Source: Nocardioides sp. NBC_00368 (GTDB taxonomy: Bacteria; Actinomycetota; Actinomycetes; Propionibacteriales; Nocardioidaceae). From it: a stretch of DNA of 64,000 nucleotides. The position numbers and the translations under genes are program-made. The stretch lies in NCBI RefSeq assembly GCF_036090055.1, contig NZ_CP107970.1, forward strand, positions 4,671,001 to 4,735,000, read 5' to 3'. Below the pieces are notes generated by a model. That model saw nothing but the letters and a program-made list of their open reading frames with translations. It had not been told where the DNA came from and made no database searches. Within the stretch, counting starts at the first letter, position 1. Every line of letters starts with the position of its first letter. Shown in pieces: positions 42,417-52,093 of this stretch.

Positions 42417-45400
42417 ATGGGTCAGGGAATCGTCGACGTCCTGCGTCGCGCCGAACGAAGGATGCCACAAGGTATCCGTCGACTGGCTCGTGACGCCGGG
42501 CATCGCGTTCTCGGCCACGAGCGCGGCCCGCTCGTCTCGGTCGTGGTGACGGTCACCGACCAGGACAAGCAGTATCTGGCCGAGTCGCTCCTCTCGGTGC
42601 GCGAGCAGACCCACACGACGCTGGACATCCTCATCGCTCCCTATGGCCAGGCCAGCGTGGTGAGCGACCAGATCCTCGCGGATATCCCCGACGACTACCG
42701 GCTGCGGCTGCTGGAGAGCTCGGCGACGCAGGCCGAGGCCCGCGACCACGGCGGTCGCGCCGCGCGGGGCGAGTACGTCTGCTTCCTGCTCGCCGCCGAC
42801 CTCCTCACCCCCAACGCCATGCGTACGCTGGTCACCTCCCTGGAGCGGAGCGGCTCCGACCTCGCGGTCGGCCGCATCGAGAGCCGCCAGCGGCTCTCCC
42901 CGCCGGTGGTGCCGACCTACGACCTCGTGCACGCGCAGAACCGCTCCGGCCTCACCCTGGAGGAGTTCCCGGTGGCGCTGAGCGACGTCGGGGTGAGCAA
43001 CCGCCTCTTCCGCACCTCGTTCTGGCGCCAGCAGGGCTTCAGCTTCGGCGGTCGTGGTGGCGCCGCCGCGGTCGGATTCGACGGCTACCTGAAGGCCAAC
43101 CGCTTCGACGTGGTCACCGCGCCGGTGTGCGTGGACATGGACCGCGCCGACGGCACCCCGGTCGAGCAGCTCCACGACCAGACCCTCGGCATGGCGGAGT
43201 GGATCGAGCAGACCCGGTCGACCTGGGTCGCGATCGGCGAGCTGGCCTCCGACCTGCGCGACCACTGGGCGCTCGGCGAGCTCGCCAGCCGCGCCAACAC
43301 CATTCTCGGTGACGTCGAGCGGATGAGCGCCGAGCAGTGGACCAGCCTGCGCGACCTCGTCGTCGAGATCGAGCACGACGTCTCCCCGGACGTGTGGCTC
43401 AAGCTGCCGGTCGAGGTGCGCGCCCGGCTGACCTACCTCCTCGCCGACCAGCGCGAGGAGCTGACCGCGTTCGTCGCGTCGCGCTGGTTCGAGCGCGGCA
43501 ACCTGCGCACCCGGGTCGCCGGCGGCCAGGTCCACGGGATCTTCCCCGACACCGACCTGCCCGAGGCCGTGACCACGCTCAACGTGCACGAGACGCCTGC
43601 GCGGGTGCTGGTGCGCGACGTACGTCCCCTCGACTCCGACCGGGTCGAGGTCGATCTGGTGGCTCGGATCGAGCTGGTCGACCTCGCCGAGGCGACCCCG
43701 GTCGTCACCGCACGCCTGGTGCCGGACCTGGTCGACATGGACGACGAGGACGGCTTCGCGAGCGACCCCGACACGGTGCTCCCCGACCCCATCGACCTGA
43801 CGGTGACCCCGCGCTACGACGCGCAGGCCAACATGACCGTCGGCCACAAATACCAGGACTACCGCCCCGGCGGGTGCCGGACCGAGATCGACCTCAGCCT
43901 GCTCACCGCCGGACGCTGGCATCTCGAGGTCACCGTCGACGTCGACGGCGTCGTCCGCACCACCAGCGAGGTGCAGATCGACACCCGCGGCCCCGCGGGC
44001 AACCTGGCGACCCGCTACCGGCCGCGGACCCACACCTCCTCCGGCCTGTCCGTGGCCTGCGATCGGTTCCTCGACGAGCTCAGCTTCCGCGCCGTCCCGA
44101 CGGAGCCGACCTCCCTGGGGAAGGTGGAGGTCGACGGCCGCACCGTGGCCCTGGCCCTGGCCGGCGAGCTCCCGCAGACCGTGCGGGCGATCGGTGGCGG
44201 CGTACGCATCGAGGCGCCGGTCAAGGACGGCAAGGTCACGCTCACCCTGCCTGCCCACGGAGCCGTCGAGCCCGGTGCGCCCGCCGCCTGGCGGCTGGAG
44301 ACGCTCCATGACGGCCGCACGGGCCGGATCGTCTGGACCGACCCGGTGGGCGAGCCGTGGACCGGCGAGCGCGGTGGCAGCGTGCTGGCCTCGCGCGACG
44401 GCCGAGGCTTCGCCTCGATCATCGAGGTCGCCGACACCGTCGCGCTCGACCGCGTCGAGCTCGGCGAAGGCCGCATCACCGTGCGCGGCCACTGGCTCGG
44501 CTCGATCCCGAAGCACGCCCGGCTCACCCTCGCCGGCTCGCGACACCGCGAGACCGTCAAGATCGACACCGGATCCGCCGAGTTCGAGGTCGTCTTCTCG
44601 CTGCGCTGGGACGAGTGGGGCCTGGGCGAGTCCGTCCTGCCCAGCGGCGTCTACCAGTTCCAGCTCACCTGTGGCGCCAACCGCACGGGCAACGTACGCC
44701 ACACCACCGCGTTCCTCGAGCACCAGGCCGACTTCCAGGTCAGCGACGAGGTCCGGCTGCGCCCGGTCAACGGCAACGGTCCGGGGATCACCCTGCAGCC
44801 ACCGATCCCCGTCGACCACGCCGGCAGCTACGCCCACAACCTCGCCCGCGAGCGCGTCCTGGCGGCCGAGGAGCCGCTCGACGAGTCTGCGGTCTACCTC
44901 TCGACCTACGCCGGCTCGACCGCCACCGACTCCCAGCTCGCGATCCACGAGCACCTGCGTCGCACCCGCCCCGACCTCACCCTCTACTGGGGCATCGCCG
45001 ACCACGCCTCCCGGGTTCCCGAGGGCGGCGTCCCGGTCGTGCTGCAGAGCCCGGAGTGGTATCGCGTCATCGGCACCGCGAAATACCTCGTGCAGAACAT
45101 CGACTTCGACCGCTGGTGGCGCAAGCGGGAGGGCCAGCGGTTCCTGCAGACCTTCCACGGCTACCCCGCCAAGTCGATGGGCCTGCGCATGTGGCGCGCC
45201 AAGATGTTCTCGCCGCTGCGCTGCGAGGCCGAGCTCGACCGGACCACCGCCGGATGGGACCTGATCCTGACGCCGACTCCGGAGATGGACCGTTACTACC
45301 GCGAGGAGTACGCCTACGACGGCCCGATCCACAGCGAGGGCTATCCGCGCGACGACGCGCTGGTCGGCCCCTCGGCGAAGGAGGACCGGGAGCGTACCCG

Positions 45401-45971
45401 CAACCTGATCGGCATCGGCTCCCACCAGAAGGTGATCCTCTACGCCCCGACCTGGCGGGACCACCTGGCGCTCAACTACCGCTCGGCGAAGATGGTCGAG
45501 CACCTCGACGTGGTCGCGGCCAGCGAGGCGCTGGGCGACGAGTACGTCATCCTGCTGCGCGGCCACCGGTTCAACTCGAAGGGCAGCGAGCGCAGCGAGC
45601 GCACCGCCCGGATCATCGACGTCACCGACTACCCGGAGATCAACGACCTGATCCTGGCCTCCGACGCGGCGGTGCTCGACTACTCCAGCCTGCGCTTCGA
45701 CTTCGCCCTCACCGGGCGGCCGATGGTGTTCCTGGTGCCCGACCTGTCCGACTACACCGGCGGCATCCGCGGGTTCCTCTACGACTACGCCGACACCGCC
45801 CCGGGGCCGATGCTCGACACCGCCGAGGAGGTGGTCGCGGCCCTGTCCGACCTGGACCGGCTCGAGGCCGAGCACCGCGACCGGATCGCGGCGTTCAACG
45901 CCAAGTACCAGTACACCCAGGACGGCAAGGCGACCGAGCGGGTCGTCGAGAGGTTCTTCGACAAGCCCTGA
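42417..45971 (+). CDS. TagF-like CDP-glycerol/ribitol glycero-phosphotransferase with N-terminal GT2 domain
   Basis: An 1184-residue protein. Residues about 38-260 form a GT2-like domain (LVSVVVTVTDQD, FLLAADLL) without a clean DxD. A beta-rich middle section follows, and the last 370 or so residues are a glycerophosphotransferase domain: QTFHGYPAKSMG (about 908-920), GYPRDDAL, ILYAPTWRDH, LLRGHRF and DAAVLDYSSLRFDF. These are the conserved polymerase motifs of TagF/TarL-type teichoic acid enzymes. ATG 42417 is preferred since GAGAGGGA lies 7 nt upstream; ATG 42411 is too close. Confidence 0.9.
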   Translation: MGQGIVDVLRRAERRMPQGIRRLARDAGHRVLGHERGPLVSVVVTVTDQDKQYLAESLLSVREQTHTTLDILIAPYGQASVVSDQILADIPDDYRLRLLESSATQAEARDHGGRAARGEYVCFLLAADLLTPNAMRTLVTSLERSGSDLAVGRIESRQRLSPPVVPTYDLVHAQNRSGLTLEEFPVALSDVGVSNRLFRTSFWRQQGFSFGGRGGAAAVGFDGYLKANRFDVVTAPVCVDMDRADGTPVEQLHDQTLGMAEWIEQTRSTWVAIGELASDLRDHWALGELASRANTILGDVERMSAEQWTSLRDLVVEIEHDVSPDVWLKLPVEVRARLTYLLADQREELTAFVASRWFERGNLRTRVAGGQVHGIFPDTDLPEAVTTLNVHETPARVLVRDVRPLDSDRVEVDLVARIELVDLAEATPVVTARLVPDLVDMDDEDGFASDPDTVLPDPIDLTVTPRYDAQANMTVGHKYQDYRPGGCRTEIDLSLLTAGRWHLEVTVDVDGVVRTTSEVQIDTRGPAGNLATRYRPRTHTSSGLSVACDRFLDELSFRAVPTEPTSLGKVEVDGRTVALALAGELPQTVRAIGGGVRIEAPVKDGKVTLTLPAHGAVEPGAPAAWRLETLHDGRTGRIVWTDPVGEPWTGERGGSVLASRDGRGFASIIEVADTVALDRVELGEGRITVRGHWLGSIPKHARLTLAGSRHRETVKIDTGSAEFEVVFSLRWDEWGLGESVLPSGVYQFQLTCGANRTGNVRHTTAFLEHQADFQVSDEVRLRPVNGNGPGITLQPPIPVDHAGSYAHNLARERVLAAEEPLDESAVYLSTYAGSTATDSQLAIHEHLRRTRPDLTLYWGIADHASRVPEGGVPVVLQSPEWYRVIGTAKYLVQNIDFDRWWRKREGQRFLQTFHGYPAKSMGLRMWRAKMFSPLRCEAELDRTTAGWDLILTPTPEMDRYYREEYAYDGPIHSEGYPRDDALVGPSAKEDRERTRNLIGIGSHQKVILYAPTWRDHLALNYRSAKMVEHLDVVAASEALGDEYVILLRGHRFNSKGSERSERTARIIDVTDYPEINDLILASDAAVLDYSSLRFDFALTGRPMVFLVPDLSDYTGGIRGFLYDYADTAPGPMLDTAEEVVAALSDLDRLEAEHRDRIAAFNAKYQYTQDGKATERVVERFFDKP

Positions 45972-45985
45972 GGGCTTTCTCCCAC

Positions 45986-46037
45986 ACAGACAGCGATGGC
46001 GCGGACCCCTTGCGGGGACCGCGCCATCGCTGTCTGT
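45986..46037. terminator. Bidirectional hairpin terminator
   Basis: Arms of 24 nt (45986-46009 and 46014-46037) pair with a single mismatch around a TTGC loop; the stem is GC-rich (GATGGCGCGG). It lies between the convergent ends of the TagF-like gene and the pyruvyltransferase-GT8 fusion gene, 14 bp after the first stop and 17 bp from the second. There is no long T-tract on either side, as is common in high-GC actinobacteria. Confidence 0.85.
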
Positions 46038-46054
46038 TCGGGATCAGCCCAGGA

Positions 46055-48400
46055 TCACGGCAGCCTGGCCAGAGCCGGCTCGGCCACCGAGGTCTTGCCG
46101 GGGATCGCGTTCCAGCGCTCCGGGAGCACCGCGCGGTGCGGGCCGACCTCGAGCAGGACCACGTTGCGGTAGGTCATCCCGTAGGTCTCGACGTAGGGCG
46201 CCAGCGAGGCGAGCAGCCCCTTGTCGCGCCACTGCGCGGCGTCGAGCACGAGCACCTCGATGTCGAAGGCGTCGAAGTCGAAGGCGTGCCGCTGGTGGCC
46301 GTCACGACGCAGCTCGGCCGCCTCGGTGGTGCGCTCGGCCTGCTTGTTGGCCGCGGCGTGGATCTGCTGGAAGCCGCTGACCCCCCGGGTGCCGACGACG
46401 TCGGTGGCAGCCAGCAGGTTGCCCTCGAGGTCGGTGTCGGCCAGGCCGGCGATGTCCTCGGTCAGCACGGCGGAGACCGGAAGGATCACGAGCTTGTCGA
46501 CGTCGGGGAGCAGGTCGGCGACCACGAGCCGCTCGAGCTGGCCGATCGGGAGCAGGCTGCCGTCAGGCTGCTTGATCCCGTCGAAGCCGGACACGTCCAG
46601 CGCGCTGAGGGTGATCCCCGGCCGGGTGAGCTCGTCGAGCCGCAGGTCGGTGCCGCCGGTCTGGACCCACAGGTGGACCGGACGCGAGGAGTGGGCCGCG
46701 ATGGACTTGATCAGCCGGCGCAGCTTCGGCCGCTGCTTCGGGCGTGCGGAGACGGCGACGTGGATCGCGTCGGCCGGCACCTGCTCCGGGGTGTTGACCG
46801 GGTTGCTGCGTACGTCCTCGGCGATCGAGCTGACCAGCTCACCGACCTTGCGGGCACCGGCCCGGCGCTGACGCGCGACCTCGACCTCGGCGGCGTTCAT
46901 CTCGCGCCACTGCTCGTAGACCTCCTCGACGCCGGCGCCGGAGAAGATCTTGGTGAGGATCTTCTCGAGCCGGTCGTTCATGCTCTCCCGGATTCCGTCG
47001 AACTCGTCCGGGGTGAGCGGGTTGAGGCCGGCGAAGCGCGGGTCGGAGAGGTTCTTCGGGCGGAAGTCGATGTCGATCCCGATGCTGCGACCGGGCAGGT
47101 AGCAGTGGAGCCGGCTGGTGACCAGCTTCTGGTGGTCGCGGCGGTAGCCCTCGAGCATCGTGATCGCGTCGTCGATGTTGCGCACGAACGGCCGGAACCG
47201 TACCTCGTCGAGGCCGCCCTGGGCGTAGGTCGGAGCGCCCTCGGGGATGGAGCCGTCGAAGACGTCGACGTAGCCGACCGGCGCGTCCGGGCCGGGCAGC
47301 TCGTCCGCGTCGGGGAAGACGGTCGAGACCGTGGTGGTGAGGCAGCCGGAGAAGAAGGCGGGCACGCCGACGGAGAGCAGGATGTCGACGGTCGTCCAGT
47401 CGCGGCAGCCGATCGGGGCGTACTTCTTCAGGTACTCGATCGTCTCGTCGGTCATCATGGCCCGGGTGCTGCAGTGGAACGAGACGAAGATCGGGCGCAG
47501 GTTCTTGTGGAACGGCATCCCGTAGCGCATCTCGAAGATGGGGTGCATGTACCACCCGAAGCCGAGCATCCAGGTGTCCTTCGGGACCGGCTGGTACATC
47601 GACGCGTCACGCTGCAGGGTCATCAGCTGGACCTTGGCCGAGAGGCCCTCGCGGACGCGCTCGGGGCGGACCCGCTCGCGCAGCCGCTCGGCGAGGTCGT
47701 CGAGCTCGGACTCGCCGGTGAACTCGAGGTCCTTGTGGCGCACCACGTGACCGAGGGATGCGAGGGTCTGGACGTGGTCGCCGATGTTTGCCGAGGCGCG
47801 GGAGCGGCCGGGGTGGCCGTAGTCGACGACGGCGTAGGAGACGGTGCCCTCCGGAACTGCAGGACCGTCGGGCTCGTCGTTGTCGGCCGCCACCCACGAG
47901 CGCAGCCAGTCGCGGCTCTCCACGACCCACTTGGTGTCGCCCTTGGTGCCGTCGCCGACGGCCTCGTCGAGCCGGGCGTAGAGGCTGCGGGCCAGCTCCT
48001 GGTCGCCGAAGCCGAAGACGCGGCTGGTCATCGCCAGCCAGGCCCGCCCCGGAACGTACGCAGCGCCGGACTCGGCCAGGTCGCGCAGGGTCGCGCGGGT
48101 GGCGTCGGGGTCGACGTGGAGCCCGGACATGACGTACTCGTCGGCGGCCGTGGCGGCCCACTTCTCCACCGGGATGCCCTGGAAGAGGGCCCAGGCGCGC
48201 TCGTAGAATCCGCCACCGGCGGCGGCGACCGCACCGTCGAGGTCAGCGGTGACGACGAGCGGCTCGACCTCGATGGAGATCGGAGCCGGCTTCGACTCCT
48301 GCGGAGTGCCCTCCGAGATGGACGGGACCCGGGCGGTCAGGCTCTGACGCAGGCGCTCGGGGAGCAGCTGGCGAGCGAGTCGTCGAGCTGGGCTGGCCAT
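46055..48400 (-). CDS. Polysaccharide pyruvyltransferase-like / GT8-like fusion protein
   Basis: A 781-residue protein. Residues about 185-455 resemble polysaccharide pyruvyl transferases: ASANIGDHVQTLAS, FVSFHCSTRAMM, PIGCRDWTTVDIL and VTSRLHCYLPG follow the family pattern of an N-terminal GDxxQ-like site and later RxxH. Residues about 545-781 look like a GT8 domain (HVAVSARPKQRPKL, LVVADLLPDVDKLVIL). The fusion could add pyruvate and a sugar to the same polymer. Divergent from the TagE-like gene over 147 bp. Confidence 0.76.
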   Translation of the reverse strand: MASPARRLARQLLPERLRQSLTARVPSISEGTPQESKPAPISIEVEPLVVTADLDGAVAAAGGGFYERAWALFQGIPVEKWAATAADEYVMSGLHVDPDATRATLRDLAESGAAYVPGRAWLAMTSRVFGFGDQELARSLYARLDEAVGDGTKGDTKWVVESRDWLRSWVAADNDEPDGPAVPEGTVSYAVVDYGHPGRSRASANIGDHVQTLASLGHVVRHKDLEFTGESELDDLAERLRERVRPERVREGLSAKVQLMTLQRDASMYQPVPKDTWMLGFGWYMHPIFEMRYGMPFHKNLRPIFVSFHCSTRAMMTDETIEYLKKYAPIGCRDWTTVDILLSVGVPAFFSGCLTTTVSTVFPDADELPGPDAPVGYVDVFDGSIPEGAPTYAQGGLDEVRFRPFVRNIDDAITMLEGYRRDHQKLVTSRLHCYLPGRSIGIDIDFRPKNLSDPRFAGLNPLTPDEFDGIRESMNDRLEKILTKIFSGAGVEEVYEQWREMNAAEVEVARQRRAGARKVGELVSSIAEDVRSNPVNTPEQVPADAIHVAVSARPKQRPKLRRLIKSIAAHSSRPVHLWVQTGGTDLRLDELTRPGITLSALDVSGFDGIKQPDGSLLPIGQLERLVVADLLPDVDKLVILPVSAVLTEDIAGLADTDLEGNLLAATDVVGTRGVSGFQQIHAAANKQAERTTEAAELRRDGHQRHAFDFDAFDIEVLVLDAAQWRDKGLLASLAPYVETYGMTYRNVVLLEVGPHRAVLPERWNAIPGKTSVAEPALARLP

Positions 48401-48547
48401 GGGACTCCTTCATTGATGGTTCGACGCATTGTCGTTGGGCGGAGCCGCGTTGTTAGCGGTCCGTTCACGCGTTCCCCCCTATGATCCAGACGGGATATCC
48501 TGCCCGAAGAATCGGCAATCCCCAAAGACGCCGACTAACCTCTGCGC

Positions 48548-50485
48548 ATGCCGATCCCCAACCCCCGCGAGCAGGTCGCGCTCCCTGAGGGCCGCTACCT
48601 CACGATGTGCAACGAGATCGCGACCAAGTTCGGTGGACAGACCCGGGCGATGATCATGCGCAACCGCCTGATCACCCAGTACACCGGGATCCCGACCACG
48701 CTGCTGACCACCGAGTCGAAGCCCGTCTACGACGAGGTGCGCGAGGTGCTGCGCGAGTCGGGCCAGCTGATCGAGGGTATGGAGCTGCTCAACCTCTACG
48801 AGTGGTACCGCCAGCACACCCCCACGGACGCGCCGGACGAGTCCGTCGCCGCGCTCGGCGGGCGACTGGCCGAGGTGCCCGGCACGACCACGTCGGACGT
48901 GCTGCATCCGGACGGCACCGTCTACTACACCGCCCACTCCCAGTCGGGGAAGGACCTGGCGCGCGACTACCGTCGCGCCGACGGGTCGATCTACCTGCGG
49001 GCGCCGGGCCCGGGTGCCCCGGCCGCGTCCCGGGTGCCCTACATCCTCACCGACGCCGAGGGGCGTCCGATCCGGTCCTGGGAGGCCGTCGGCGGCTGGC
49101 TGTGGCACTGGCTCGAGATCCTCGCCGGTGACGCCGAGCGCGTCTTCATGGTGACCGACTCCCGGTTCGCGCTCCGTGACGTCATGCCGCGCCAGGACGA
49201 CCGCTTCTACTTCCTCCACCTCATGCACAACAACCACGTGGTGAGGGAGCGGCGCTGGAACTCCCAGCTCTCGGGGAAGTACGCCCCGTTGCTGGACAAC
49301 ATCCACGAGTACGACGCACTGGTCAACCTGACCCATCGTCAGTCCGAGCACATCGCGATGCGCTACGGCTCGACCTCGCACCGGTTCGTCGTGCCCAACC
49401 CGGTCGAGCTGCCGGAGCTGCCCGAGACGATGCCCGAGCGGGAGCCGGCGACGTTCGTCACGGTCGCCCGGCTCGAGCCGCAGAAGCGTCTCGAGCACGC
49501 CATCAAGGCCTTCGCGAAGGTGATCGAGAAGCGGCCCGAGGCCAAGTTCCAGATCTACGGCGACGGCAAGCTCTACAAGCCGCTGGCGGACCTGATCGAG
49601 ACCCTCGACGTCGGCAAGAACGTCCAGCTCATGGGTCACGACCCGCGGGCCAAGGAGGCGCTGCTGCACGCCACCGGCTTCATCATGACCAGCGTCAACG
49701 AGGGCTATCCGCTGGCGACCCTGGAGTCGCTCTCCTTCGGCTGCCCGGTGGTCAGCTACGACATCAACTACGGTCCGCGCGAGCAGATCAGCGACGGTGT
49801 CGACGGCTTCATCGTCGAGGCGGAGGACATCGACGCCGTCGCCGACCGCTGCATCCGGATGATCGACGCCCCCGAGATGGTGGCCGAGATGTCCCGCAAG
49901 GCGCTGGAGAAGGCGAGCAAGCACACCTGGCGCGCCTTCCTCGAGGACTGGCGGGTCGCCTTCGAGGGTGCGGTCGAGCAGCGTCCCGGCCGGATCGAGA
50001 AGGCCCGTGCCCGGCTCGACGTCCACGCCCTCGGCTGGGCGCGGCCGATGCCCGAGGGCGTCGCCAACCGCCTGCCCGGCCCGGCCAGCCGTCTGGGCCG
50101 CACCCAGGCGAGCTCGGCCGCCTTCCGTGACTCCCGTACGCTCCGCTTCGACGCCACGCTCCACGTGATGGGCGAGTGGCCGAAGGGCGTGATGGCGGAC
50201 CGGATCGTCACCCTCGACGCCGTCTGCAACGAGACCGGCGAGGTCGCCTCGCTGCCGCTCGAGGTCTCACCCGAGGGTCGGGGCGCCTTCCGGCTCGCCT
50301 CCAGGTTCGACCTCGCGGAGGTCTTCGAGCAGTTCTCCGAGGACTCGCGCAACCTGGACCTGCGGCTCCGGTTCACCGTCCACAACTGGAGCTGGCAGAC
50401 CAAGCTCGGCCGGCCCCGTGACGTACGCCCGAACTTCGAGGTGTCGTTCGGGCCGAACGACGTGCTGCACCTGCAGCGGCGCTGA
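48548..50485 (+). CDS. GT4 glycosyltransferase, TagE-like
   Basis: A 645-residue protein. The region from about 300 to 470 is a GT-B GT4 C-terminal domain: FVTVARLEPQKRLEHAI, QIYGDGKLY and SVNEGYPLATLESLSFG with the conserved E-x7-E. The N-terminal region, about 200 residues before it, resembles poly(glycerol-phosphate) alpha-glucosyltransferase TagE. The last 120 residues form an extra beta-rich domain. It probably glycosylates the teichoic acid backbone using a UDP-hexose. Confidence 0.87.
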   Translation: MPIPNPREQVALPEGRYLTMCNEIATKFGGQTRAMIMRNRLITQYTGIPTTLLTTESKPVYDEVREVLRESGQLIEGMELLNLYEWYRQHTPTDAPDESVAALGGRLAEVPGTTTSDVLHPDGTVYYTAHSQSGKDLARDYRRADGSIYLRAPGPGAPAASRVPYILTDAEGRPIRSWEAVGGWLWHWLEILAGDAERVFMVTDSRFALRDVMPRQDDRFYFLHLMHNNHVVRERRWNSQLSGKYAPLLDNIHEYDALVNLTHRQSEHIAMRYGSTSHRFVVPNPVELPELPETMPEREPATFVTVARLEPQKRLEHAIKAFAKVIEKRPEAKFQIYGDGKLYKPLADLIETLDVGKNVQLMGHDPRAKEALLHATGFIMTSVNEGYPLATLESLSFGCPVVSYDINYGPREQISDGVDGFIVEAEDIDAVADRCIRMIDAPEMVAEMSRKALEKASKHTWRAFLEDWRVAFEGAVEQRPGRIEKARARLDVHALGWARPMPEGVANRLPGPASRLGRTQASSAAFRDSRTLRFDATLHVMGEWPKGVMADRIVTLDAVCNETGEVASLPLEVSPEGRGAFRLASRFDLAEVFEQFSEDSRNLDLRLRFTVHNWSWQTKLGRPRDVRPNFEVSFGPNDVLHLQRR

Positions 50486-50501
50486 GCCCGCGATATCCGC
50501 C

Positions 50502-50535
50502 TGTAGGAATACCCGGTTAACCGGGTATTCCTACA
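50502..50535. terminator. 34-bp perfect palindrome at convergent gene ends
   Basis: Bases 50502-50535 are a perfect palindrome with 17-bp arms (TGTAGGAATACCCGGTT and its complement) and no spacer. It begins 17 bp after the TagE-like stop and its last five bases include the TAG stop (50533-50531, minus strand) of the converging methyltransferase fusion gene. The likely role is bidirectional termination. Confidence 0.75.
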
Positions 50536-52084
50536 TGGTGCGGACGACGTGCAGCTTCGTACGTCGCTCCAGCCTGAACCCGGGCCGGTCCTGGAAGTAC
50601 TCGTCGACCGCGTCCCGGCATCCGCTGTAGTGGAAGTAGTCGTCGAGCACGATCCGTCCGCCCACGACCAGGTGGGGGACGATCCGCTCCAGGCAGGTCA
50701 TCGTCGACTCGTACCAGTCGCCGTCGAGGTGGGCGAAGGCCACCGGCTCGTCGATCTTCAGGGTGTCCTGGAACAGGCCCTGCACGAGCTCGACGTTGTG
50801 CTCGGCCAGGTCGATCCCGTGCCGGACGAACGAGTCGCTCACCTCGTCGTAGAGGTTGTCGCGATAGCCGTAGTAGGTCTCCCCGCCGATCCCCTTCGAG
50901 GTGCCGCTGACGATCTTGCGGTAGCGCTTGTGCACGTCCTCGCCGTCGCGCTCGGAGGGCTCCGGGATCATCCCGAAGACGTCGTAGACCCGCATCGGCC
51001 GCTTCGGGTCCTTCGCCGCCGCCATCGTGATCGCGGAGCCGCCGAGCGCCGCCCCGGTCTCGATGATCAGGCCGGGCCGGTCGTGGAGGTCCGCGTCCAG
51101 GACCTGGCGGGCCAGCACCTCGAGGTTCTCGGGCTTGAGGTAGGTGAGGTGCTCGGCGCGGACGCCGTCGAGGACGGTGCGGACCTCGGCGGGGAGCGCG
51201 AGGTCGGCCAGCGGGTCGCGTACGGACTCCCGGGTGCGGATGGTCTCCGCCCTCAGCCTGGCGACCTCGGCCTCGAGCTCGGCGGTGGTCGCGGCGGCCT
51301 TCGCCTCGACGGCCGGTGGCTTCGGCGTGCCCGGCGTAGCCGTCTCGGGCTTGCGGGCGACCACGACGTAGTTCTTCGGCATGCCACGCTCGTAGCGGCG
51401 GCCGGAGATCTCCAACCGTGCGTAGATGCGGCTGAGCCGGACTGCGAGCTTGCGGTTGAGGAGCACGATCGGGGCGATGTAGGCGAGCTTCCAGCGCAGA
51501 CCCCGGCCGCGGAGCTCGTCGACGCCGGCGGGGAGGTTCTTCGCCATCATCTGGTAGCTGTAGGCGACCGTCCCGAAGTAGCCCTCGAGCCAGTTCATCC
51601 GGGCGATCTCGAACCCGGCCTCCTCGAACATCTTCCGCAGCGAGAACTGGGTGTAGCGAAAGAAGTCGTAGGGTTTCTGGTGCTCGGCGAAGAAGAGTGG
51701 CGCCGAGAGGAAGATGCGCCCGCCCGGCTTCAGCACGCGGTGCAGCTCCGCGATGGCCTTCTCCGGCTCGGGCACGTGCTCGAGGACCTGGTTGCAGATC
51801 ACCCGGTCGAAGCGGCCGTCATCGACCGGGATGTCGGTGATGTCGCAGACGTAGTCCAGAGGTGCGTACGACGAGTCCAGCTGAGCGAAGTCAGCGGCCT
51901 CGTAGTGGGCATGCTTGAACAGCTTGCGGTAGGGCGAGCGTCCGGCGCCCGCGTCGAGGACTCGCATGCCCCGTTTGGTGCCTTTGGCGAAGCGTGCCAT
52001 CTCCTGACGGAGCCGCACTCGGGATGGATTGATGTGCCGGGGTCGAGCCGTGCTGCTGCGATCCGGCCTGACCAGGAGCCGCAT
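50531..52084 (-). CDS. Two-domain methyltransferase (class I SAM + TylF/MycF-type)
   Basis: A 517-residue protein. Residues about 25-200 form a class I SAM methyltransferase (VLDAGAGRSP loop, CNQVLEHVPEP). After a Pro/Ala-rich and coiled-coil linker (about 250-290), residues 300-517 match macrocin O-methyltransferase TylF/MycF (IETGAALGGSAITMA, VYDVFGMIPEPSE, FAHLDGDWYESTM, VLDDYFHYSGCRDAVDEYF with the metal-binding aspartates). Both domains would methylate sugars, perhaps successive hydroxyls of one glycan unit. 10 bp from the acyltransferase gene upstream. Confidence 0.86.
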   Translation of the reverse strand: MRLLVRPDRSSTARPRHINPSRVRLRQEMARFAKGTKRGMRVLDAGAGRSPYRKLFKHAHYEAADFAQLDSSYAPLDYVCDITDIPVDDGRFDRVICNQVLEHVPEPEKAIAELHRVLKPGGRIFLSAPLFFAEHQKPYDFFRYTQFSLRKMFEEAGFEIARMNWLEGYFGTVAYSYQMMAKNLPAGVDELRGRGLRWKLAYIAPIVLLNRKLAVRLSRIYARLEISGRRYERGMPKNYVVVARKPETATPGTPKPPAVEAKAAATTAELEAEVARLRAETIRTRESVRDPLADLALPAEVRTVLDGVRAEHLTYLKPENLEVLARQVLDADLHDRPGLIIETGAALGGSAITMAAAKDPKRPMRVYDVFGMIPEPSERDGEDVHKRYRKIVSGTSKGIGGETYYGYRDNLYDEVSDSFVRHGIDLAEHNVELVQGLFQDTLKIDEPVAFAHLDGDWYESTMTCLERIVPHLVVGGRIVLDDYFHYSGCRDAVDEYFQDRPGFRLERRTKLHVVRTM

Positions 52085-52093
52085 GGAGCGACA

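Noticed and set aside
44357..48484. 1375-codon plus-strand open frame
   Set aside because: It is a frame-shifted shadow of the TagF-like gene continuing antisense through the pyruvyltransferase-GT8 gene and crossing the terminator hairpin at 45986-46037.
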